From positions 248,001 to 312,000 of the forward strand of contig CAWJMF010000006.1 in assembly GCA_963843945.1 (NCBI GenBank): a stretch of 64,000 nt of DNA, in the 5' to 3' direction. Both the position numbers and the translations under genes were made by a program. This document shows positions 9,217 to 15,793 of the stretch, one piece after another. Source of the stretch: CAWJMF01 sp963843945. GTDB taxonomy: Bacteria; Vulcanimicrobiota; Vulcanimicrobiia; Vulcanimicrobiales; Vulcanimicrobiaceae. The notes beneath the pieces are model-generated. The model did no database searches. It had not been told where the DNA came from and saw nothing but the letters and a program-made list of their open reading frames with translations. Each line of letters starts with the position of its first letter. The stretch's first letter is position 1.

Positions 9217-9633
9217 CTAGTTCAGAGCGGCTAACTGCGAGAGGAGTTCACTGAGGCGCGGCGCGCCTACCGCCTTGACGGTTTCGCTTTGGGCCCGGTT
9301 CCAGAGCGAGCGTGCCTTCTCGAGGACGCGACTCCCCTTGCGCGAGAGCCTGACTTCGCGCCGGCGAGCGTCGTGCGCGCTCGTCCGCATCGTCACGTAT
9401 CCAGCCGCGATGAGCGGCCGCAGATTGCGCGTTGCGGTCGAGACGTCCATATCGAGCTGGGCCGCGAGTTCGGCGACCCCCCAAATGGGCACGACGGCGA
9501 GGGCGGTCAACATCGAAAACTGCGAACTGGTCAGCCCCGAAGGAGCCAGCGCCTCGTCGTAGCGGCGCGTGACGCGACGGGTCGCCGCGCGCAGACTCAG
9601 ACATGCGCAATTCAGGGGATCGTCGAATATCAT
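9217..9633 (-). CDS. MarR-family transcriptional regulator
   Basis: A 138-residue winged-helix repressor-type protein. The recognition region reads LAAQLDMDVSTATRNLRPLI and the wing AHDARRREVRLSRKG, both standard for MarR. The ATG at 9633 is favoured over a TTG at 9645 because a perfect TATAAT on this strand (9637-9642) would put transcription start at or just after the ATG. It is divergent from the membrane protein gene at 9708, and palindromes in the shared intergenic region suggest control of itself and of that gene. Confidence 0.88.
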   Translation of the reverse strand: MIFDDPLNCACLSLRAATRRVTRRYDEALAPSGLTSSQFSMLTALAVVPIWGVAELAAQLDMDVSTATRNLRPLIAAGYVTMRTSAHDARRREVRLSRKGSRVLEKARSLWNRAQSETVKAVGAPRLSELLSQLAALN

Positions 9634-9635
9634 TT

Positions 9636-9651
9636 GATTATACAATTAATC
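9636..9651. promoter_or_regulatory. Probable MarR operator over the regulator's own -10 box
   Basis: An inverted repeat GATTA-N6-TAATC sits here. On the minus strand the segment 9642-9637 reads TATAAT, a consensus -10 for the MarR gene, so bound regulator would block its own promoter. No good -35 was seen at the matching distance. Confidence 0.5.
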
Positions 9652-9670
9652 TGTGGGGACCGGAAACCTC

Positions 9671-9706
9671 TTGACATTTCAGCATTACTTGCATATACAA
9701 ATGTAT
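9671..9706 (+). promoter_or_regulatory. Sigma70-type promoter overlapped by a palindrome
   Basis: TTGACA (9671-9676) and TATACA (9694-9699) are separated by exactly 17 bp. A palindrome, ATACA-AA-TGTAT (9695-9706), covers the -10 element. Transcription would start at about 9706-9708, at or next to the ATG (9708) of the membrane protein gene, implying a leaderless message. The MarR protein encoded alongside is the obvious candidate repressor. Confidence 0.6.
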
Positions 9707-9707
9707 C

Positions 9708-10217
9708 ATGTCACCGCAAGCCGCATTCGGGATCAGCATCCTCCTCAGCTTGGTCGCCTGGGGCACCGCGTTCGCGCTGTACTTCTGGCCGGCTCTGCGC
9801 CGCCTGCCGCAGGCCGAGGCGCTGCGGCCGTTGCTCCTCATCCACACCTTCCGTTTTGTCGGTTTGGCGTTCATCGTCCCCGGCGTCGTCTCGCCCGACT
9901 TACCGGCAGCCTTTGCCCGGCCCGACGCCTACGGCGACATGACCGCCGCGCTACTCGCGCTGATCGCGCTAGCCGGCCTCCGGACGAGGTTCGGCACGCT
10001 CCTAGTCTGGGTGTTTAACCTCTGGGGGAGCGCCGATCTTCTCAACGCGTTCTATCAAGGTAACCGGATCGGTCTTCAGCCCGGCGACTTAGGCGCTGCG
10101 TATTTCATCGTGACGTTCGGCGTGCCGCTGCTCCTGACAACGCACGTGCTGATCTTCCGGCTGCTCTTCCGGAGCAGCGAGATGGCCGCCGCGGGTCAGC
10201 ACTCGCGCGCTGCCTAG
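9708..10217 (+). CDS. Small polytopic membrane protein of unknown function
   Basis: A 169-residue protein with about four or five membrane segments (roughly residues 5-27, 40-60, 78-100, 125-150), rich in Leu and Phe, and no recognisable catalytic motif. Its promoter carries a palindrome and no leader, and it is divergent from the MarR gene, so it is probably that regulator's target. I do not recognise the family. A role in export or in tolerance of a small compound sensed by the MarR protein is an inference from the arrangement only. Confidence 0.75.
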   Translation: MSPQAAFGISILLSLVAWGTAFALYFWPALRRLPQAEALRPLLLIHTFRFVGLAFIVPGVVSPDLPAAFARPDAYGDMTAALLALIALAGLRTRFGTLLVWVFNLWGSADLLNAFYQGNRIGLQPGDLGAAYFIVTFGVPLLLTTHVLIFRLLFRSSEMAAAGQHSRAA

Positions 10218-10228
10218 CGCTGCCCGCG

Positions 10229-11080
10229 CTATCTCTCTCGAGCAGAGCGTCGCGAGCGCAACTCGAGTGCTTTTTCGGCGCGGTCGACGAGCTCGGGCGC
10301 CCCGAGCCTCGTGCAATAGCCGGCAAATTCCGCGGTCGGTCCGTGCCACTCCAGCTCGCCGATATCCATGAAGGCGAGGGCATCGGTGCGGAGCGTCGCA
10401 AGCGTTTTGAAAAGCAGCGCAAGCTCTTGACGATCGCCCAATTCGTCCGCCGGGAAGGCTTCGATGCTGCCGTAGCGCCCGAGAAGGGCGACCGCGCCCT
10501 TGGGCCCGATGCGTGCGATGCCCGGATATCCGTCCGCACTATCACCGACGAGCGCGAGGTAATCCGGAATCTGCAGGGGATCCACTCCAAACTTAGCGCG
10601 CACGCCCGCGGCGTCGCGAACCACCTTGCTCTTTCGGTCGACTTGAACGACGCGATCCTCGCGAACGCACTGCGCGAGATCCTTATCCGGCGTCCAGATG
10701 CAAACTTTCTCGACGAGCCGATTCATCGATCCAATGGCGGCCGCTGAGGCAAGCGCATCGTCGGCCTCAAACTCGATCATCGGCCACACGGCAACGCCCA
10801 TCGCGGCGAGCGCTTCTTCCAGCGGCTGGAACTGGGCGCGGAGCTTAGGATCGATTCCTGCGCCCGTCTTGTAGCCTTGCCAAAGCTCGTTTCGAAACGA
10901 CTCGATGATATGGTCGGTGGCAACGCCGATGTGGGTGGCGCCTTCGCCGACCATCTGTAAGACGGTGTTTAGCACGCCTACGACGGCACCAGACGGCCGG
11001 TCCTTACCGTCGGCGATGCGGCGCAGGCCATAAAAGTGACGAAACAGCTCGTAGGTTCCGTCAACGAGGTGCACGATCAC
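10229..11080 (-). CDS. 5'-3' exonuclease, FEN/PIN type, stand-alone
   Basis: A 283-residue protein equivalent to the N-terminal nuclease domain of DNA polymerase I, without a polymerase part. Metal-binding acidic clusters are visible: VDGTYELFR at the N-terminus, IEFEADDALA (about residue 105), TPDKDLAQ (about 130) and LVGDSADGYPGI (about 178), followed by the helix-hairpin-helix region GPKGAVALLGRYGS. Such proteins remove RNA primers or flaps. It is convergent with the membrane protein gene (12-nt gap) and appears to be a single-gene transcript. Confidence 0.88.
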   Translation of the reverse strand: MIVHLVDGTYELFRHFYGLRRIADGKDRPSGAVVGVLNTVLQMVGEGATHIGVATDHIIESFRNELWQGYKTGAGIDPKLRAQFQPLEEALAAMGVAVWPMIEFEADDALASAAAIGSMNRLVEKVCIWTPDKDLAQCVREDRVVQVDRKSKVVRDAAGVRAKFGVDPLQIPDYLALVGDSADGYPGIARIGPKGAVALLGRYGSIEAFPADELGDRQELALLFKTLATLRTDALAFMDIGELEWHGPTAEFAGYCTRLGAPELVDRAEKALELRSRRSARER

Positions 11081-11229
11081 GTTGCCGTTAGTTGCGGCGG
11101 GACGCTTGGCGGCGCCTTCGAAGGCTTTCGCCCGCCCGAGAGACCTCTTAGCATAAATCTTCGCTAGAAGTGGGAATGTGTGTTGCTGTACGGGAGGCCG
11201 AACGCTAGGGCGCGAGAACGTTGAGCGCG

Positions 11230-11703
11230 ATGAAGATCACGGCGAGCTCGCGTTCAATCTGGCTTGCTTCGCTGGCGTTTTTTGCGCTATTCGCTTGTAG
11301 CAACGGCACGAGTTGCGCGGACGTCGCCTGTCCCGCACCATGCCAACCGCCGTCTCCGGGACCACCACCGAATCTCGAGCTTGCATATCCGTTACCGGGA
11401 GCGACGGGCGTTCCCGTTTCTCTCGGCGCCGTAATCTTCACTGGCGTCGAAGCCAACGCCACGTTGTTCGTCGACTCGCCGCAGGGAGCGATTACCTTAG
11501 GGAGTCCGACGGCGGCTCCGTCACCGCTGCCGTCGCCTATCGCGAGTCCGCCCCTAGATGGTATCTACTTCGCAGTTCCGGTTCCTACGTTATCCGCGGC
11601 GACGCCGTATTCGGCGGGCTACACGTATCCGCGGTATACGGGCCATCCGGGGGCTTGTTACAAAGTGACCACAGTTAATTTGGGGTCGTTCACGACGCAG
11701 TAG
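11230..11703 (+). CDS. Putative lipoprotein, unknown function
   Basis: A 157-residue protein with an N-terminal hydrophobic signal and lipobox-like ALFAC ending near residue 22, so it is probably a lipid-anchored exported protein. A Pro-rich stretch and an Ig-like segment (LAYPLPGATGVPVSLGAVIF) follow, with another Pro/Ser linker in the middle. An upstream TTG at 11221 is an alternative start. The last 46 bp overlap the convergent gene that follows. No homologous family is recognised. Confidence 0.6.
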   Translation: MKITASSRSIWLASLAFFALFACSNGTSCADVACPAPCQPPSPGPPPNLELAYPLPGATGVPVSLGAVIFTGVEANATLFVDSPQGAITLGSPTAAPSPLPSPIASPPLDGIYFAVPVPTLSAATPYSAGYTYPRYTGHPGACYKVTTVNLGSFTTQ

Positions 11704-12284
11704 TAGCCAACCGTAAGCTCAATAGTCGTCATCGAATTCGCCATGTTGACCAGATCTTTGGGATAGGAAGCGACCGGGAAAATTATCGTGTAGCGTTGAC
11801 CGCCTTGGTCCCAGGTAATCGTTGTTGGCTGGCGGTAGATCGGGATCCCCGCAATCGCCGACATCCCGTTGTTCAGCACGACAGTCTTTGTAGTTTTGTA
11901 ATTCGAGACGTCAACGGGGCCGCTCGCCGGCGGCGATAGGACTGCGCCATCGTTACAGATCGAAGAGAAGTTGCAGTTGGCTGAATTCTCAAAAACGACC
12001 TCATAACTCAAGCCGGTCACCGATGAAACGTTGGCGTACCGCGACCCGCGCGTCGCCGTATGAAAGGGAACGATCGCCGGTAGAAGGATCGGTATTGACG
12101 CGGTTGCCTTCAATTTTGGCAGGGCCGACTGAAAGAGGGGGTTTAGCGTCGGAGCGGGGGTTGGGGATGCCGCCTGCGCATCCGCGCTTATGCCGCGGGA
12201 CGGGTTTGAGATCGGGGCAACGATTAGCGCGATTACCGCGATTATGCCTAGCGGCTTACCCGATATGAACTTAGCATCCGTCAT
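11658..12284 (-). CDS. Secreted protein of unknown function
   Basis: A 208-residue protein. With ATG at 12284 the N-terminus (MTDAKFISG) leads into a signal peptide (about residues 10-30) ending near an Ala-rich site, then a Pro/Ala linker. The body is rich in Thr, Asn and Ser, resembling an extracellular beta-structured domain, with Cys pairs around residues 104-109. The base composition is less GC-rich than most neighbours. It overlaps the convergent lipoprotein gene by 46 bp. The function is unknown. Confidence 0.55.
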   Translation of the reverse strand: MTDAKFISGKPLGIIAVIALIVAPISNPSRGISADAQAASPTPAPTLNPLFQSALPKLKATASIPILLPAIVPFHTATRGSRYANVSSVTGLSYEVVFENSANCNFSSICNDGAVLSPPASGPVDVSNYKTTKTVVLNNGMSAIAGIPIYRQPTTITWDQGGQRYTIIFPVASYPKDLVNMANSMTTIELTVGYYCVVNDPKLTVVTL

Positions 12285-12450
12285 CGACTCCACGGTAAGC
12301 TTGGAAATACGGCACGAACGCGGCGGCACCGGTTGTTCCGCCGTTAGTGACTATCCGTGAATGCTGCAAGGACTGAACTGACGGGACGTTTTCGTCGCTT
12401 CCGCCGTCCGATTGAAGCGTCCCGTCGCCCCGATACCGAAGTGGCGGAAG

Positions 12451-13275
12451 CTACGGTTGAAGTTCGAGAACGATCTTGCCGCGTTTGTGTGAAACGGTCC
12501 CGGCGAGCATTTCGTGCGTGACGCGCGCCTGCGCCAGCGCTAGCACCGAACCGACGTTGACGCGGATGTTTCCGGCGTCGATGAGCTTCGAAATTCGTTC
12601 GAGACCCTCCGTAGTAACGGAGACGATAAAGAATCCTACGCGGACCCCGAAGCGGGTCGCGAGCTCGGCATCCGGCTGAGAAACGCTTGAGATCAGTCGG
12701 CCGCCGCGCTTAAGGTCGTCGAACGAAGCTCGCTGTACATCGCCGCCGACGGTGTCGATGACGACGTCTACCTTCTCGTTATCGGCGGCGGTCAGCACGC
12801 GGGCACCGACACTTCGTGCGAGCTGCACGGCGTATCCGCCGACGTTGCCAGACGCGCCCTGAATCAGCACGGTTTCGCCGGACTTGAGATCGGCATGCGT
12901 GAACAGCATCTCCCACGCCGTGACTGCGACGACGGGAACCGACGCCGCTTCAACGGCATCGATCGACGCCGGCGCGGCTGCGATCATGCCCGCCTCGGCT
13001 CTTGCGAACTCCGCATAGCCGTTGACGAAGGATGCATTGGTGCAGCCGAACACGGTATCCCCGACGGCAAAGGCGGTTACATTCGAACCTACACGGTCGA
13101 CGACGCCGGCAATGTCCGAGCCCGGCGTCAACGATAGCGACAACGCGCGAAGCGATGTGAGAAGCCGCGGCAAGCTGCAAACCGCGGGCAGTCTCCGGAA
13201 GCTGGGGATCATCGAGCTCGCAGGGCACCAGGAGCAGAGCGCCGTCATTGTTGCGAAGGACTTCGATGCCGGCAA
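12451..13275 (-). pseudogene. Decayed zinc-less MDR alcohol dehydrogenase/quinone oxidoreductase
   Basis: The frame encodes the middle and end of a medium-chain dehydrogenase: LTPGSDIAGVVDRVG, then a Rossmann motif GASGNVGGYAVQLARSVG, then DVVIDTVGG, and ending KIVLELQP. About 50 N-terminal residues of the family are missing; upstream residues in this frame (about 13145-13275) do not match it. About 30 residues are also missing between GARVLTAAD and DVVIDTVGG, where the end of the cofactor fold belongs. This double loss suggests a pseudogene rather than a working enzyme. Another frame (13140-13381) encodes unrelated sequence upstream. Confidence 0.6.
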
Positions 13276-13381
13276 GGTAGGAGCCGTCAGTCAACTCCCA
13301 TGCCTCGTCAGAGACCCGCCAGTACGGCACGATGCTTGTAAGATGCTCGAACACTTGACCACCGAACCCTTTGTTCATCAT
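13140..13381 (-). other. Truncated reading frame fused upstream of the ADH remnant
   Basis: About 80 residues starting at a double ATG (13381) look like true coding sequence (it includes WELTDGSYLAGIEV and ALLLVPCELDDPQLPETA), in a different frame from the ADH remnant. After about 13140 the frame becomes arginine-rich and shadow-like. It may be the 5' part of a gene cut by the rearrangement that also truncated the ADH. I do not recognise the family. Confidence 0.35.
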
Positions 13382-13467
13382 CTGTGGCTCCCATCGACGG
13401 AGCTCGAGTGCCTAACCTTACGCGTCCCGTATCTGAGTAAGGCGAGAGGGTCGAGTGGCCACCAGCT

Positions 13468-14100
13468 TCAAGACTCCGGCACCGCATTACCTCGCCGCGG
13501 CAGGAGCACTAAGTCGGCCGCTTCCTCGGCGTCATTGAGGAGTGTCTTACGCGACGTGCCCATCTGTGCACGCATCGTCAGACCGCGGACAAGGTCGAGG
13601 ACCTGGTTCGCGCGCGCGGCGACCGGAAAGTCAGATGGAATCTCGCCCGCGCTGATCCCGGATTGGAAACGACGTTCTACGAGGGCCACGGCGCCAGCGG
13701 CGGCGTCCTGTATCAACTGCCTGACCTCAGCGTCGTTCACAAGCGGCGCGACGCACATGAGAAGACATCCCGAGGCGCTTCCTTCCTCGGTCGCAGTTGT
13801 GACGGCGTACCTCAGGAAGCTTGCGATCGAGTCGCGCAGAGCCTGCGGCGCGAGGAGTGCCCCCGCGGCGCCAGCGCCCTTCCTCTCGGCGTACGCATGG
13901 AGGACACGCAAAAATATCGTCCGCTTGTCCCCAAAGATGGAATACAGGCTCGGCCGCCCGACCCCCATCCCGGCGACGAGATCGTCGATCGTCACTCCGT
14001 CGTAGCCTTTGAACCAGAACACCTCGATCGCTTTTTCGAGCGCGGCGCTCTCGTTGAAGCTGCGGGGTCGCCCACGCGGCCGAGCGGCCTTTTGAATCAT
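13468..14100 (-). CDS. TetR-family transcriptional regulator
   Basis: A 210-residue repressor. The N-terminal helix-turn-helix reads GYDGVTIDDLVAGMGVGRPSLY then SIFGDK, typical of TetR/AcrR; the C-terminal two-thirds are helical ligand-binding sequence. It is divergent from the SDR at 14227. The 126-bp gap holds overlapping promoters and an imperfect palindrome, so it probably represses both itself and the SDR/VOC pair. Confidence 0.9.
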   Translation of the reverse strand: MIQKAARPRGRPRSFNESAALEKAIEVFWFKGYDGVTIDDLVAGMGVGRPSLYSIFGDKRTIFLRVLHAYAERKGAGAAGALLAPQALRDSIASFLRYAVTTATEEGSASGCLLMCVAPLVNDAEVRQLIQDAAAGAVALVERRFQSGISAGEIPSDFPVAARANQVLDLVRGLTMRAQMGTSRKTLLNDAEEAADLVLLPRRGNAVPES

Positions 14101-14115
14101 TTAGTTCGGAATTCC

Positions 14116-14149
14116 TTGCCCTTGGCCATCTGATCCATTATAGTACGGA
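14116..14149. promoter_or_regulatory. Divergent promoter region with likely TetR operator
   Basis: On the plus strand TTGCCC (14116-14121) and TATAGT (14139-14144) are spaced 17 bp and face the SDR gene. On the minus strand 14142-14137 reads TATAAT, facing the TetR gene. The 16 bp at 14134-14149 form an imperfect palindrome (TCC...GGA ends) over both -10 boxes, a plausible TetR site. Confidence 0.5.
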
Positions 14150-14226
14150 AGGGTTCGAAATTGGCAAGCTGACCCTGGCGTTGGGGGGCTTCCCGTTCGA
14201 CCTACCTCTGCACCACGGAGTCACTT

Positions 14227-15201
14227 ATGAAACAGTCGATCGCTCTCGTCACCGGCACCACCTCCGGGCTTGGCCATGCGGCAGCCCGCTTGCTTGCCGG
14301 CGAGGGCTACAGCGAGGTCATCGTCACCGGGCGCAGCCTGGCCCGGGTCCAGCAAACAGCCGCTGAGCTTGCAGCTGAGACTAAGACGCAAGTCTTCACA
14401 CCGCTAGAGCTGGAGCTGGACTCGCCGTCCAGCGTTCAGTCCGCCCTCGCCGAGCTTGCCAAGCGAGATCGGCCGGTCGATTTCCTACTGCTCAATGCAG
14501 GGATGGTCGGGGGTAAGAAGCGCGTGCTCACTGCGGCGGGCATCGAGGCGTCTCAAGCTCCGCTAATCGGCCATCATCAACTGACTGTTGGGTTGCTCCA
14601 CGCCGGCCTGCTGAGTCCGAACGCGCGGATTGTTATCACCGGCTCGGAAGCGGCCCGAGGGGACGTACCCCTGTTCAGCTACACCGACGTGGCGGCCCTT
14701 GCGGCCGCGCAACACCAGCTCGACCGAAGCGTCGTGGTGGAAGCCCTGCTGCGCAGCGGGCCTAACGTGAACTATAAGCCAAACCGGGCGTATGCCGACG
14801 CGAAGCTGATCGTTGCCTGGTGGGCGGCGGCGCTAGCGCGCCGGCTACCCCCCGGCATGGCCGTGTACGCCGTCTCGCCCGGTTCGGCGACCGCCACCAA
14901 GGCGGTGCGAAACGCTGGCCCGGCGTTGAAGTATCTGTTTATCCCAATCGTGAACCGCATCCCCGGCATGAATCAGACGCCGGAGACCGCAGCTCGCCGG
15001 TACCTCCAGGCCTCAGCGTTCGGAACCGACGTCTCGGGCCAATTCTTCGCCTCAGCGCCGAAGAAGCTCACCGGCCCAATCGAGACGATGCGCCACCCAC
15101 ACTTTCACGATCGCGCCAACCAGGAAGCCGCGTGGAAGGCCGTCGTCAAGGTCTCCGGCGTCGACTTTTCTTACGCTGCACCCTCGAGCGCGGTGTCCTG
15201 A
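14227..15201 (+). CDS. SDR-family oxidoreductase
   Basis: A 324-residue short-chain dehydrogenase of the retinol dehydrogenase/protochlorophyllide reductase-like shape. It shows TGTTSGLGHAAARLL at residue 8, NAG (LLLNAGMVGG), Ser in ITGSEAA, and a YADAK active site. A GGAG ribosome-binding site precedes the ATG by 8 nt. A long insertion sits between the catalytic Ser and Tyr (about residues 150-185). It is divergent from the TetR gene and followed 11 nt later by a VOC gene, forming a likely two-gene operon of detoxification type. Confidence 0.88.
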   Translation: MKQSIALVTGTTSGLGHAAARLLAGEGYSEVIVTGRSLARVQQTAAELAAETKTQVFTPLELELDSPSSVQSALAELAKRDRPVDFLLLNAGMVGGKKRVLTAAGIEASQAPLIGHHQLTVGLLHAGLLSPNARIVITGSEAARGDVPLFSYTDVAALAAAQHQLDRSVVVEALLRSGPNVNYKPNRAYADAKLIVAWWAAALARRLPPGMAVYAVSPGSATATKAVRNAGPALKYLFIPIVNRIPGMNQTPETAARRYLQASAFGTDVSGQFFASAPKKLTGPIETMRHPHFHDRANQEAAWKAVVKVSGVDFSYAAPSSAVS

Positions 15202-15212
15202 AGGAAAAGACA

Positions 15213-15635
15213 ATGCCAGATACCGCCTACGAAATTTTTCCCAGTACGGGCTTCACCGTCACGCACTTTCTCGTCTCGGCGGACTTAAAGAAGTCGATGG
15301 ACTTCTACTCGCGGATCCTCGGCGGGAAAGTCGTCATGGACGGCGAGAACGGCAAGCCGGCCGTCGTGCAGCTCGAGAACACGTGGGTCATCGTCAATGT
15401 CGGCGGCGGGCCGACCGACGACAAGCCGGCCGTATACCTCGCACCTCCGATGGACGGCGACGCCGTCAGCAGCTTCATGAACATCCGCGTCGCGAACATC
15501 GCGGAGTGCTACGAACGTTGGAAGGGTCTGGGTGCGGAGTTCCTCACGGAACCGAAGGTTCACGAGACCGAGACGCGGTGCTACATGCGCGATCCGGACG
15601 GCCACCTCATCGAGGTCGGAGAGGCGAAGAAATAG
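15213..15635 (+). CDS. VOC superfamily (glyoxalase/dioxygenase-like) protein
   Basis: A 140-residue single-domain VOC protein: THFLVSADLKKSMDFYSRIL at the N-terminus and CYMRDPDGHLIEVGE at the C-terminus, with His and Glu at the usual metal-ligand positions. The ATG at 15213 follows AAGGAAA. The open frame reaches back to 14820, but that part overlaps the SDR. It is probably co-transcribed with the SDR under TetR control. The tRNA-Thr fragment that marks the island boundary begins 6 bp after its stop. Confidence 0.85.
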   Translation: MPDTAYEIFPSTGFTVTHFLVSADLKKSMDFYSRILGGKVVMDGENGKPAVVQLENTWVIVNVGGGPTDDKPAVYLAPPMDGDAVSSFMNIRVANIAECYERWKGLGAEFLTEPKVHETETRCYMRDPDGHLIEVGEAKK

Positions 15636-15640
15636 CGGCG

Positions 15641-15683
15641 GCCGACGAGCGGACTTGAACCGCTGACCTGCTGATTACGAATC
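15641..15683 (-). repeat. att-like copy of the tRNA-Thr 3' portion
   Basis: The 43 bp are identical to 23214-23256. They cover the acceptor 3' strand (without CCA), the T arm, the variable loop and the anticodon loop of tRNA-Thr, then diverge just inside the 5' anticodon stem. The rest of a tRNA is absent, so this is a fragment and not a functional gene. Confidence 0.85.
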
Positions 15684-15793
15684 TGTTTGGACAGAGCGGC
15701 CGCGAGAAGAACCTAGAATTCTGCTGCCGGGTACGCCTCTCGTCGCTGCCCTAAGCGGACGGGTAGGCGCAGCTGGTGGCGAATTCGCCGCCT

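Noticed and set aside
14820..15212. Upstream extension of the VOC frame inside the SDR gene
   Set aside because: It is an out-of-frame shadow of the SDR; the ATG at 15213 with AAGGAAA fits better.
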